Positions 18,922 through 27,777 of a stretch of DNA of 64,000 bases are shown here, piece after piece. Position 1 is the first letter of the stretch. Every line of letters begins with the position of its first letter. The notes beneath the pieces are model-generated. The model did no database searches, was not told where the DNA came from, and saw only the letters and a program-made list of their open reading frames with translations. This stretch comes from Paenarthrobacter nitroguajacolicus JCM 14115 (GTDB taxonomy: Bacteria; Actinomycetota; Actinomycetes; Actinomycetales; Micrococcaceae): the NCBI GenBank assembly GCA_001313365.1, contig BBFS01000008.1:19404-83403 (forward strand). The letters are read 5' to 3'. Both the position numbers and the translations under genes were made by a program.

Positions 18922-19922
18922 TTAACCGATCGGTTCGGTCCAGGAGACCGGATCAACTGAGGGGCGCGAAATCGTCGTCAAGGTCACGCCGCCTGCTTGC
19001 AGTTCCAGACCCGGCACGTTGAAGGGGGCATCCAAGAGGGCCAGGGCGAACCCTTGTGGTTGCCCAGCGGAGGGAAGCGTATGGTGGATCCGGCCGATTT
19101 CGGTTTCCCCCCCTGCGGTAACGCTGGTTCCTGCCGCCGGGATCGATGACGTGGTGGCAGTGACGGCGACTAGTGAACGCGCGGCTTTTTCCTTCTCAAG
19201 CTGGTCGCTGCCGAGGAAGTCGTCATCACGGTCCGCTGAGAGCATCCAGAGGGCAGCAGCTTCCCGGACGGTCAGGCCACTGAATTGTTCAGGTAGAGGG
19301 GGGGTGGCTGACTTCGGCTGAGCGCGCTGTAGTGCCTCGGTGCCGACTCGTTGGCCGCCTAATTCCGTGGCGATCGTTGAAATTAACTTCAGCAGCGCGT
19401 CACGGTCGGTGTCCGGAGCGAGAATCAGGTAGCCGTACTCGGCGGTGGTGCCGGTACGGATAATGGTCGCCGGCTGCTCTGATACCGGCAACGTCGCAGT
19501 GCAGCTTTCGCCCAAGAGGACGCCTGCGATTTCTTCGTCGGCGAAGTCTTGGACAACTTTCCAGGCCACGGGTCCTTCCACAGCTACGACGGCTGTGGAC
19601 GCGGACAGGTCGGTGACGCGGACGGACTCCAGGCCGCGTTGCTTCGCGATGGTGGTGATGTCGACGTCGATGGGCTGTTCTGCAATCAGCAGGACGCGTT
19701 CCTCTTCGATATAGGCCGCGACGTGGCCTGCAACGGAAGCATCTTCCCTGAGGACCAATGATTCAATGACGCTTCCGGGTTGGGCGAATTCGGTGCGTTT
19801 GGCTAGCAGGAAGGAAACGAGTTCCTCCCGCTGCTCGCCGGCGATTTCGAGAACCAGTTCACCGGTGGGGGGTAAACGGCGGCGGTGGAACGAATTGCCT
19901 CGTAGTCAGTCGTAGCTGTCAT
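18922..19922 (-). CDS. GcvT-fold folate-binding-like protein in PKS operon
   Basis: Resembles the aminomethyltransferase/YgfZ fold (glycine cleavage T family) rather than any polyketide enzyme. Start MTATTDYEAIRSTAAVYPP at 19922 with AAGGAG spaced 8 nt. After a break near 19860 the body is intact: SVIESLVLREDASVAGHVAA, VAVEGPVAWKVVQDFADEEI (GcvT-like EGP..), then TGTTAEYGYLILAPDTDRDA (YxGExGYE-like position), ALWMLSADRDDDF. The C terminus ends in the barrel segment LELQAGGVTLTTISRPS..SWTEPIG. About 333 residues. Its stop is 3 nt before the KS-CLF start. Role in the pathway unknown: one-carbon transfer or a structural/binding role are both possible. Confidence 0.65.
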
Positions 19923-19957
19923 GACGGATTCTCCTTGATGGTTGTGGTGGGGGCTCC

Positions 19958-21567
19958 CTAGTTCCTGAGCGGAAAGGAGCCATGATGTCGTGTTGGTGTC
20001 CCCCCCGGCTCTGGCGAGGAGGGACAGCAGGAGGTACTCACCGGAGGACCTGATCAAAATTTCGGGATGGCTGCCTTCGTCGTTTTCGATGACCAACCAG
20101 GTCGTCCCGCCCAGACCTATGGCCGCTCTCCGCACTGAGGCCCGCCACGGAGTCCGGTCCCGGGCTGCTGCCCACCACAGGTCGGTATTGGTATCCGTCT
20201 GAAAAAGGATCGGCGCCCGGTTTCGGGCCTGCATTTGGGCGTTCGGCGTGAGGTGCGTGACCTGTTCAGACCCGTTGGCGCCGTCTACGACGATGCGGAG
20301 CGCTGTCAGATCGCTGTCGCGCTGCTGGATTTCCCAGCGGGGTCGATCTGATGGGCTGTCAGCGAGGTGGGATGTGCAACCATCGCTGCCCCACTCGATG
20401 CCTTGCTCCGGGTCTTCTCGCCCTCCTTGGTCCGAGACCCAAAGACCGGAATGCCATGCCGTCAGGGGCCCAAGTGTCCGTGTTTTCGGGAACGGCGCCG
20501 CGAGGACCTGAGTTTGGCCTGACGTCCATGAAACGATGCCCCGGTCGGGAGCGACGAGCAAAAACCCGTTGCTCCCTACGGCCTCAAGCACATCGACACG
20601 CGACCTTTCCGCCGCAACCCACTGGATGGGCTTCCAATCCCCCCTGGGTTCCGGAGGGTAAGGGGGGGTGAAGCACCGGTGTTAATGAAGGAAGGATTTC
20701 CGGGTTTTCGGGAACGGGCATAGCATCTGCGCCGTCGAAGAGGTCCACGTCATACAGGATGGAGCCGTTCTCGGAGGATGCCGCCGGAAGATGGGAGCCT
20801 TCGACGCGGAGCTTCCCATCCGAGTTCCAGGTAGCAGCCAATGCGAGCCCCAGCGCAGTATCGGTCCAAAGGGCGGAAGCGCCGTTGCTTTGATCATCGA
20901 AGGCACTTTCGGCGGCTTCAAAGTCGGTCCTGTCCGGCGGCCAGATACCGCGGGGCGATTGGACCGCCTAAGGGGGGGCGCTGGCGGTTTTTCGTGTTGA
21001 GGTGGAATTCCCCCTGACCGTAGATTCACCCACGGGAACGCCGTCACCTTTTGATTTCCTTGGTGGCTCACTGCGATGCTGACTTTGCTGCCATGAACAC
21101 GGATTTCGCGGGTAATCGGTCCCCGCCGGGTCGTCCATCCGTCGGGAAGATCCTGGCACGTGACGTTCAGCGCGGCGGGACGGCGCCAGAAAGGTGCACC
21201 CTCGGCTCCTACGGGGAAATGATCGGTCAGTACCGGACCGGGTGCCGAGGATGCTCAATCGTCAACGTCCCTGCCGCGTCCAGGGAGATAGTGAAAGCGC
21301 CAAGCCGGCGGGAGCCGATTGAAGGCCCGTGGTTGCCGTTCGGAGCAGCACGTTGAGGGGGGGATTCCGGCCAGTCGAAGAGTTGGCCGTTGTGGCGCGC
21401 CTGGACGACGGCACCTGTTGACATGTTGACCTGGACTTCAACGACGTCCTTCTTCACGGGGGAAGGTGTAGGTCAGCAGCGGGGGTGCCGTCCTGGACGG
21501 AGACGCCGTCCATGAGGTCTTTGCCGCGGGCTGAGCCCATGCTTCGCCAGGAGTACTTCGAAAACAT
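19958..21567 (-). CDS. Large protein of unknown function in PKS operon (many frame breaks)
   Basis: About 530 residues, reconstructed from several frames: MFSKYSWRSMGSARGKDLMD, VQDGTPLLTYTFP, VEVQVNMSTGAVVQARHNGQ, AAASSENGSILYDVDLFDGA, SNGFLLVAPDRGIVSWTSGQ, LTAWHSGLWVSDQGG and TDLWWAAARDRTPWRASVRR, and the end near SFPLRN with TAG at 19960-19958. The recurring WxS and D-x-G spaced beta-strand-like stretches suggest a mostly beta, possibly propeller-like, soluble protein, but I recognise no family and see no signal peptide or TM segment. It lies between the GNAT and the GcvT-like gene, in the same orientation and closely packed. Start ATG 21567 has only GAGGAC upstream, so it is approximate. 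Confidence 0.55.
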
Positions 21568-22097
21568 GTCCTCTGAGGAGCGCCGGCAAAGGGTGTTTGA
21601 AGCAGATCTGATACGACGCCGGGGGAGGAAACTGATGAGTTCGATGTAGCCGTCCTCATCAGGCCTGATGATGCCTGCCGTCCTGAAGCCAACCCGTCCG
21701 TAGAGCGGGAAAGCCTTTTGGTTGGCTGGATCAACTTCAAGGCGCAGAGCCCGGACACCCTGTTCGACCAGCTTGATGAAGGACTGCATGAACAGGTCAC
21801 CGGCCAGGAAGCCCATCCGGTAGCCCGGGTCGATGAGGAACATGCCGGAAAAGAGTTCTCCGTCGCCGGCGACCCGTCGGCCCGAGACCTTCAGGTAGCC
21901 TATGGTGCCAACAATGTTCCCGCGGTCTTCCCCCCCACCATGAACAGTGCTGCGCCGCGTTCTTTCAACACTGCGTTAACGTCGTTGCCAGTAAGAGGTG
22001 AGCCGCTCTGGATCGTGCCGTAGTTGTTTCGGTTGTAGAGCTCCGCGACACGTGCCGCGTCCAGTTCCGGGTCGTAGAGCCTTACTGCCGGTTTCAT
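21568..22097 (-). CDS. GNAT-family acyltransferase in PKS operon (frame break, 3' end unresolved)
   Basis: N-acyltransferase fold. Start MKPAVRLYDPELDAARVAEL at 22097 overlaps the dehydratase stop by ATGA. N-terminal part: NRNNYGTIQSGSPLTGNDVN, AALFMVGGKTAGTLL. After a break near 21925 come GYLKVSGRRVAGDGELFSGM, FLIDPGYRMGFLAGDLFMQS (motif A, with an R..G.L. pattern), VRALRLEVDPANQKAFPLYG and RVGFRTAGIIRPDEDGYIE, then LISFLP. The exact stop is not visible because the frame is broken again near 21620. Embedded in a fatty-acid-like operon, it may load or release the acyl chain onto an amine, as GNATs do in N-acyl amino-acid synthesis; that is inference. Confidence 0.7.
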
Positions 22098-22558
22098 GTT
22101 GATGGGTCCGGGTCTATGCGTGCAAGCGCCAGGGACCCGGAGGCCACGATCTTGCCGCTGACTTTGATGTCGACGCTGAAATCCGCAAGATTGGCGTGGC
22201 TTACGCCCGCGCGTGCTTGGATGCTCAGCACATCGCCAGGGTAGACCGGTGATGAACTTGAATTTGCGTACTGACGCCAGGTACCCAAGGACGGGGGGGC
22301 CGTCTTCACCTGTAGGGGGGGAGCCCAACAGGAGCCCGCACAGCTGTGCCGAGGCTTCAATAATGTAGACGCCAGGGTACACGGGGGGTTGTTGGGGGGG
22401 AAGTGGCCTTGGAAGACGGGGTCCGAGATCGTGATGTTCTTGATTCCAGTCGCGGATTTGCCGTAGTTGAGGTCTTCAACCCTGTCCAGGAGGACCATGG
22501 GGGGGTGACGGTGTGGGAGCCGGGCCAGGATGTCGCTGGCCTTGAGGGCGATGGACAT
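22094..22558 (-). CDS. 3-hydroxyacyl-ACP dehydratase, FabZ type (frame breaks)
   Basis: Hot-dog-fold dehydratase making trans-2-enoyl-ACP. Start MSIALKASDILARLPHRHPP at 22558; the catalytic His lies in LPHRHP(P)MVLLDRVED. GHFP(P)NNP and, in a second frame, VYPGVYIIEASAQLCGLLLG give the central helix with the acidic residue (Glu in IEASAQ). The gene resumes as VYPGDVLSIQARAGV and ends ALARIDPDPST. Frame changes near 22390 and 22270; several inflated G/C runs. About 150 residues, normal. It follows the ACP gene closely, and its stop overlaps the GNAT start by ATGA. Confidence 0.88.
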   Translation of the reverse strand: MSIALKASDILARLPHRHPPMVLLDRVEDLNYGKSATGIKNITISDPVFQGHFPPNNPPCTLASTLLKPRHSCAGSCWAPPLQVKTAPPSLGTWRQYANSSSSPVYPGDVLSIQARAGVSHANLADFSVDIKVSGKIVASGSLALARIDPDPST

Positions 22559-22569
22559 TGCGCCGGCCC

Positions 22570-22863
22570 CTAGTCGTCGTCGCTGTTGGCAGCGATGAAA
22601 TCGGCAATCTTGTTGATTGACCCGAAAACTGTCCGGTCCTCGTCGGTAATGTAGACGCCGAACTCCTCTTCAACCAGGCTCACGATTTCAAGGGTGTCGA
22701 GGCTGTCGAGTTCGAGTCCGCGCCCAAAGAGAGGCTGGTCGTCCTCGATCTGGTCACCGGTGATGGGCAACTCCAATCCTTCGGACAGCAGGTTTTTCAG
22801 GCGGGCGTTGAGTTCGGTCCTCTTCCGCCCGGCGGACAGGGAGGCTTCATAAATGTCGTTCAT
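22570..22863 (-). CDS. Acyl carrier protein
   Basis: Carries the growing acyl chain on a phosphopantetheine arm. 97 residues, intact frame, start MNDIYEASLSAGRKRTELNA at 22863. Acidic, with the attachment motif GLELDSLDTLEIVSLVEEEF (Ser of DSLD) and the end INKIADFIAANSDDD. The roughly 20-residue N-terminal extension relative to FabF-pathway AcpP suggests a specialised ACP. It sits between the ketoreductase and the dehydratase with a 14-nt gap upstream, and is the likely substrate of the PPTase at the operon end. Confidence 0.93.
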   Translation of the reverse strand: MNDIYEASLSAGRKRTELNARLKNLLSEGLELPITGDQIEDDQPLFGRGLELDSLDTLEIVSLVEEEFGVYITDEDRTVFGSINKIADFIAANSDDD

Positions 22864-22877
22864 TGGGAGTTCTCCTT

Positions 22878-23626
22878 CAGGAGGTCAGGCCGCCGTCGAC
22901 GGCGAGGACCTGACCGGTGATGTATGAGCTTTGGTGTCCTACGAGGAATGCCACAGCTGCAGCTATCTCGTGGGGGTTCACCGATTCGTTGCAGCGGGAT
23001 GTGCTGGGTATATTCGCGACGTGCTCTGGCATCCATCTGTTTGAGCATGTCGGTGTTCGTAAATCCGGGTGCCACAGCGTTTACCCTGATGCCGAAGGAC
23101 GCCATTTCCTTGGCCATGGATTGGGTCAGGGCGTTGATTCCGCCCTTGGTCGCGCTGTAGTTCGCTTGGCCGGGCTGGCCGCTGATACCCGAGGTGGAGC
23201 TGATGAGCACGATCGAGCCGCCTGTTTTACGTAAAGCCTTGACACTTTCGCGACAGACCAGGAACGCGCCGGTCAGGTTGGTGCTGATGACGCGCTCCCA
23301 GTTATTCAGGGACATTGTTGCCAGGAGCCCGTCAGCGGTGATTCCGGAACTGTAAACAACGGAGCCGATTCGTCCGAAGTCTTTGAGAACCGTACGGAAG
23401 GCTGCGCGGACGTCGGCTTCAACGGAAACGTCGACGCGGACCGCCAAGGCCCTGCGTCCCAGTTCCCGTATCGCTTCAACTGTTCCAGCAGCGCCCTCGT
23501 CGTCCTGCCGGTAGAAGATCACAATGTCGTGACCGTTCCTGGCAAGTTCCAGTGCGCAGCTTTGCCGATGCCCCCCCGGGATGCGCCCACAACCAAGGTG
23601 ATAGGGCTAGGTTCGACGTCCAACAT
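22878..23626 (-). CDS. 3-oxoacyl-ACP reductase, SDR family (FabG type; frame breaks)
   Basis: NADPH-dependent ketoreductase. Start MLDVEPSPITLVVGASRGGI at 23626 with GGAGG upstream. Cofactor-binding glycine motif GASRGGIGKA (one extra Gly from a 7-base run), DVSVEADVRAAF, the catalytic Ser/Tyr/Lys in VLISSTSGISGQPGQANYSA followed by TKGG, and VNAVAPGFTNTDML. The C terminus HEIAAAVAFLVGHQSSYITG, then QVLAVDGGLTS, is in another frame after about 22975. A second break lies near 23560. About 248 residues, normal. Its start lies inside the last codons of the malonyl transferase gene (20-nt overlap). Confidence 0.9.
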
Positions 23627-24530
23627 ACGTGTCCTCCACGATCTGAACTGTTTGAGTTTGATTCCGTCTGAGACGGGAAAGTGATTTTGCTGTTCCCAAG
23701 TAAACCCAGGTCCCGAAACTGTCCGCGCTTTGAAGGACCTGGTCCCATCGCACCGGTTGTCGGATGCCGAAATAGAGCTCGTTGGAGACCTCCATCGCGG
23801 TTCGCAGGCGCCGGGGTGAGGTGCAGCCCAGCAGTGGTACGTCCCCCCCGTCGCGGAACGGCGCGTGGCGCAGTAACTCCTGCCATTCGCCCATCACAGG
23901 GTCCATCAGCCGGGAATGGAATCCGTGGCTGACGTTGAGCTGGGTTGATTTAGCGCCGAAGTGTTTCCGCGCGTCCTCAATGTCGGTGATGGGCCCGGAG
24001 AGAACGATCTGGCGTTCGCCGTTGACTGCGGCTACGTCGAGACCGAACGTTGCTGCCGAGGCGATGAGTCCATCTCGTTGTTCCTCTCCTCGTACAGCCA
24101 CGGCCAACATCGACCCTCGTCCAGGGGCCGAGGCCATCAAATGACCTCGGCGCCTGGCAAGTTTGATGCCATCAGCCAACGGTATGTATCCGCCTGCAAT
24201 GGCCGCTGACAGCGCCCGATGCTGTGTCCGGCTACTGCGTGGGCCAGGTTGCCGCCCACCTGGGTCCACACCCTCCAAGCGGCGATGCTGGCCGCGACGA
24301 GTGCCACTTGCGTGTTTTCGGTTTTCCCCCAGTTGCTCCGGAGCTGAATCCCAGGCAAGTTCACGGACATCAATGCCGAGCGCATCGGAACATTCATCAA
24401 AGACGTCGTCGGCCACCTGGAAATTCTTTGTCAGGGCCTTGCCCATTCCCGGACGCTGGCTGCCTTGGCCCGGGAACATAGCGACGGTGGACTCGAGGCC
24501 TCCCCCCCACAGGTCCTCGTTGCCGGTCAT
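23607..24530 (-). CDS. Malonyl-CoA:ACP transacylase, FabD type (frame breaks)
   Basis: Loads malonyl units onto the ACP. Start MTGNEDLWGGGLESTVAMFP at 24530, then the diagnostic GQGSQRPGMG. The nucleophile motif GHSIG is in HAVAGHSIG, read in another frame (about 24260-24220). The oxyanion/substrate Arg segment is LARRRGHLM, VNGERQIVLSGP follows, and the catalytic His is in VSHGFHSRLMDPV. The end is VQIVEDTYVGRRT. Breaks near 24330 and 24210 restore the original frame. About 308 residues, as in FabD. The start overlaps the ABC permease stop by ATGA. Confidence 0.9.
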   Translation of the reverse strand: MTGNEDLWGGGLESTVAMFPGQGSQRPGMGKALTKNFQVADDVFDECSDALGIDVRELAWDSAPEQLGENRKHASGTRRGQHRRLEGVDPGGRQPGPRSSRTQHRALSAAIAGGYIPLADGIKLARRRGHLMASAPGRGSMLAVAVRGEEQRDGLIASAATFGLDVAAVNGERQIVLSGPITDIEDARKHFGAKSTQLNVSHGFHSRLMDPVMGEWQELLRHAPFRDGGDVPLLGCTSPRRLRTAMEVSNELYFGIRQPVRWDQVLQSADSFGTWVYLGTAKSLSRLRRNQTQTVQIVEDTYVGRRT

Positions 24531-25406
24531 CGTATGCGCCGACCGATTCGCCAGGAGCCCAGTGCGATGAAGACGACAACCATTCCAAGGAGCACGGAGA
24601 GCGCCAGTGTGTTCGTCACCGCGAGATCGCCGACTGAAGCTGTGATGCCGTAGAACGTCTGGACTGCGTCAACGGCCTGGTCTTGGTTATTTGTCAGCGC
24701 TTCAAGTGCCTGCGACGTGTAAGGCTGGCGGATCAACATGGCTGATTGCGCGAAAGGAAGTGCGTTCAGGACATTGACCACACCGGAGGCAGGGTGCCGG
24801 CCGGGATGTAAGCGCCGGCAAGGAAGCCGATGATGGTTCCAACGATGGTGCTCAGAGCGGAGAAGGCGGTGCTGGACTTGATGAAAGTGACCACGAAGCT
24901 GGACAGCGCGGCAAACGCCGCAGATGAAACCAGGACGACGGCGGCGCATTGTCCAAGCTGGGCCCAGGTCATCAAGGGTTCACCGCGGAAGAGGATGTAG
25001 AGCTGGCCTACCAGGATAACCACCGCCGTCATGATGACGGAGATGACGAAGCTCGCGATCAAGTATCCGAGAATCATGTTCGTCCGCCGTATAGGGGGAG
25101 ACGAGGAAGTCACGGAAACGCCCGGTCGACGCATCGTCAACAAATACGTTGAGGGCGGCAAGTCCGGTGGTCAGGGTGGTGATCATCGTGATGCCCGCAA
25201 AAACCCAGGCGTTGACGAAAGCGCTGATTTCCGAGCTGCTTGCGTCAGGGAATCTTGTCTGCAGGTTATCCACTTGCAGGTTGCCGAGGAACAGGGCGTA
25301 AAGGGCGATGAGAATCAGCGCCGAGAGCAGGGAGAAAAATACCCCCGGCCCTGTCGCGGAAAAAGATCATCAGGTTACGGCCGCTGAGAATCATGATGCT
25401 GTTCAC
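24527..25406 (-). CDS. ABC-2 type export permease (frame breaks)
   Basis: Membrane half of a DrrB-like exporter, six TM helices expected. GTG at 25406 (VNSIMILSGRNLMIFFRDRA) overlaps the ATPase stop by GTGA. Segments: NAWVFAGITMITTLTTGLAA, MILGYLIASFVISVIMTAVV, VVLVSSAAFAALSSFVVTFI, GTIIGFLAGAYIPAGTLP, and the last helix LSVLLGMVVVFIALGSWRIG, ending GRRIR. Frames change near 25345, 25105 and 24790. About 293 residues after repair. Being in one operon with its ATPase and the biosynthetic genes, it probably exports the operon product or confers self-resistance. Confidence 0.85.
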
Positions 25407-26323
25407 GGTTCGCTCCTCTTGGATGTCAGTGCAAGGAAGACATCGTCCATGCGTCCGTGCCGGAACTCGAAGTCGTGGACGCGTTCTGCGCCCACAATGA
25501 GCAGGTGCCGGGCCTGCTTCGAGTCATCTACCTCAACGCGATAAACATCATTGTCGAGTGTCCAGCTCAGGTCGGCGGTCCTGCAGTACTCCGCGAGGAA
25601 TTCATGATCGTCTGTGGTGACGGTGAGGATGCTGTTGCTGTGCTGTTCACGCAATTGCGCAGGCGTTCCCTGGGCGACCAATTTTCCCGAGTCGATGATG
25701 GAGACCTGGTCCGCCACCTCGGTCTCTTCCATGTAGTGGGTCGTGAGGAAAACGGTCAGGCCGTCGTCGTCGCGAAGTTTGTGAATGGTTTGCCAGACTT
25801 GTTCCCGGCTCTGCGGGTCCAAGCCGGCGGTCGGCTCGTCAAGGAAAAGAATCTCGGGTCGATGGATAAGAGCCCGCGCGATGTCCGCCCGGCGCTTCTG
25901 GCCACCGGAGAGCCTCCCGTAGAAGGGCTTCTCGAGGAAAGATTCGAGACCTATCAGCTGGGCGAGTTCACTGATGCGCTGGGTCCGCTCGGACCTCGTG
26001 AGCCCGTAAAAACCTGCTCGTATGTCGAGGTTCTGCCTGACCGACAGTGTCGGGTCCAGCAGCGACTGTTGGAAAACGACGCCAATCTTGCGTCGAATCT
26101 CATCGTCTTCCTTGCCCACGATATGGCCGGCGACCTGAATGGTTCCGCTGTCGAATCCGAGAGTGGTGGTGATGCAGCCGATGGTGGTGGACTTGCCGGC
26201 ACCGTTGGTTCCCAGAAAGGCAAAGATGGATGCGCGCTCCACTTGCAGGGACAAATCCTGGACGGCCTGCAAAGAGCCGTATCTCTTGCTTAGGTTACTG
26301 ATTTTAATGACGTTACTGGTCAC
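25403..26323 (-). CDS. ABC exporter ATPase, DrrA/CcmA type
   Basis: Cytoplasmic ATPase partner of the permease at 24527-25406. Intact 306-residue frame from GTG 26323 (MTSNVIKISNLSKRYGSLQA). Walker A GTNGAGKSTTIG, Q-loop VVFQQSLLDPTLSVRQNL, signature RLSGGQKRRADIARALI, Walker B ILFLDEPTAGLDPQSREQ, H-loop FLTTHYMEE, then the C-terminal DrrA-type extension with LREQHSNSILTVTTDDHEF. It is one of the few long genes in the window with no break. GTGA overlaps join it both to the gene upstream and to the permease downstream. Confidence 0.94.
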   Translation of the reverse strand: MTSNVIKISNLSKRYGSLQAVQDLSLQVERASIFAFLGTNGAGKSTTIGCITTTLGFDSGTIQVAGHIVGKEDDEIRRKIGVVFQQSLLDPTLSVRQNLDIRAGFYGLTRSERTQRISELAQLIGLESFLEKPFYGRLSGGQKRRADIARALIHRPEILFLDEPTAGLDPQSREQVWQTIHKLRDDDGLTVFLTTHYMEETEVADQVSIIDSGKLVAQGTPAQLREQHSNSILTVTTDDHEFLAEYCRTADLSWTLDNDVYRVEVDDSKQARHLLIVGAERVHDFEFRHGRMDDVFLALTSKRSEP

Positions 26324-26842
26324 GCATAGCCCCCCACTGTGTGCCTTGAAACAGTTCTGTGGGGGGGCAACAAATGTCGCCCCCCATTCGACAAAGTAAC
26401 CACAACGTACCCGATGGATATGAGTGCCGCAAAACCGGCTCCCGGTGGAAAGTGTGTCCCGATCCTCACTGCTGTCGATGCAAGTATGCTGCAGGGCCGG
26501 AATGATGTGATGGTCGAGACTTCAATTGCTTCGAGGTGTGAGATGCGCAATTGGCCCTGTGTCAGTCGTGGTGAAATTCTGCGTGGTACTCATTTCAGTC
26601 ACATAAATTCTCAAGTTTTCAACACGTTTGTGCAGTTCCTTGGCCGCGGTGGCCGGTGCAGTGTAGGGCATCGGCATCCACGGTGCTCTAGTCCTTGGAT
26701 TGGCCGGTACGTCTACTGATGTTATGGCGAAGGGACTTCCGGTCAACGAGGCGGTGGACGAAATTTCATAATTTCCGACCGCCGGCTTGTCTTTGTGAGG
26801 CTGGCGTTTTGGCATTGCGGGGGATGTTTCTGTCAATCTCAT
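26320..26842 (-). CDS. Unknown protein, first gene of the PKS operon (one frame break)
   Basis: About 174 residues when two frames are joined near 26555: MRLTETSPAMPKRQPHKDKP, VGNYEISSTASLTGSPFAIT, ATAAKELHKRVENLRIYVTE, then SHLEAIEVSTITSFRPCSIL, STAVRIGTHFPPGAGFAALI, SIGYVVVTLSNGG and the end HTVGGYA. The stop overlaps the ATPase start by GTGA, the same arrangement as other junctions in the operon, which supports its reality. Pro/Thr-rich N-terminal half and a moderately hydrophobic C-terminal half; AT-richer than neighbours, hinting at acquisition. No family recognised. A small immunity, precursor or regulatory protein are all possible. Confidence 0.5.
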
Positions 26843-26858
26843 GACAAGTAATTCAAAT

Positions 26859-27132
26859 TTACTGCTGACTTTCCATTGTCTTGAATAATCCGGAATATTC
26901 TTTGCTCGTGAGCGGAGAAATTAGCTGAACCGGACACTCGCGGATCAGCGACGGCTGGCTGTGATGCCCGAATGTGTCGAAGGGCAATACCGGGTTCAGT
27001 GAGACGTCATAAACGGTTCGCTCGACCCGAGTGGCAGGCCGATAAGGCAGAGTTCTTCTGCAGATCCGCATTGCTTCGGGCCGGAATCACCATCACACGA
27101 ACTCCAATCCCAGGTTTTTCGGCACCGATCAT
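26859..27132 (-). CDS. Small unknown protein upstream of PKS operon (frame break)
   Basis: Two frames join near 27020 to give MIGAEKPGIGVRVMVIPARS, NADLQKNSAL, ATRVERTVYDVSLNPVLPFD, TFGHHSQPSLIRECPVQLIS and PLTSKEYSGLFKTMESQQ. About 92 residues, AT-richer than the surroundings. Stop at 26859 lies 17 nt before the next gene, same strand, so it may be part of the same transcript. ATG 27132 is a guess; an upstream extension containing CTRCSFSGHFQVGHKYRVV is open to about 27230. No family recognised. Confidence 0.4.
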
Positions 27133-27406
27133 TACAACTCGGTACTTATGGCCTACTTGAAAGTGACCGCTAAATGAACAGCGGGTGCATTGCGTGTGCC
27201 TTAAGCCGACGGTTGAAATCGGTCCGGGTCAGTTCATCGGCCCTAGTCTCCAACCCCGGACGGCCAAGTCCCGAATTCGGAAGCGTGAGCAGGTTCGGTG
27301 AGGCCAGCGCATCCCGATCCCTAACCTCTGCCGTGCTGTGCGACTTGGTCGACCGCTACCAGGACCTGACCAGGCGCCGCTGCGTTCTTGCAGCTTCGCG
27401 GCGGAG

Positions 27407-27565
27407 TCAGCGGTCCTCGGCCCCTGCAGCCCTCTTCAACTCTGCGATCCTCAGCCGCAAGAAAATGATGGACAAGACCAAGGCATACACGGCCAGGACG
27501 GCCACCGCGATAACGAAGACCGCGTATAGGATCCCGATGATTCCAAAAGCCGGGCTTAAATTCAC
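27407..27565 (-). CDS. Small single-helix membrane protein
   Basis: A 52-residue ORF from GTG 27565: VNLSPAFGIIGILYAVFVIA, VAVLAVYALVLSIIFLRLRI, AELKRAAGAEDR. One long hydrophobic segment (about residues 7-37) followed by a positively charged cytoplasmic tail, the layout of small conserved actinobacterial membrane proteins. No enzyme motif. A run of 8 C/G lies just upstream of the start. Antisense to a longer plus-strand frame that I regard as a shadow. Confidence 0.5.
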   Translation of the reverse strand: MNLSPAFGIIGILYAVFVIAVAVLAVYALVLSIIFLRLRIAELKRAAGAEDR

Positions 27566-27702
27566 TGCTACCCCCCCCAATAGTCGTTGAGCCCAATGCT
27601 ATGCAGACGACCAGCGATTCCGCTGTACCCGGGAAGTCGTGCCTCGTTAGATGCGGAGGCTCGCTTGGGCGAGTAACAACTGCTCGCATCTGCACTGAGG
27701 GC

Positions 27703-27731
27703 CGGACAGCAATTACCGGAAATGCTGTCCG
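27703..27731. terminator. Hairpin downstream of MHS transporter gene
   Basis: CGGACAGCA and TGCTGTCCG form a perfect 9-bp stem with an 11-nt loop, 47 nt after the transporter stop (minus strand). No T tract. Confidence 0.5.
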
Positions 27732-27777
27732 ACCCTGAGCTTGGTTCTGAAGGCGAGTCGTTTGGTGTTGGGGGGCG

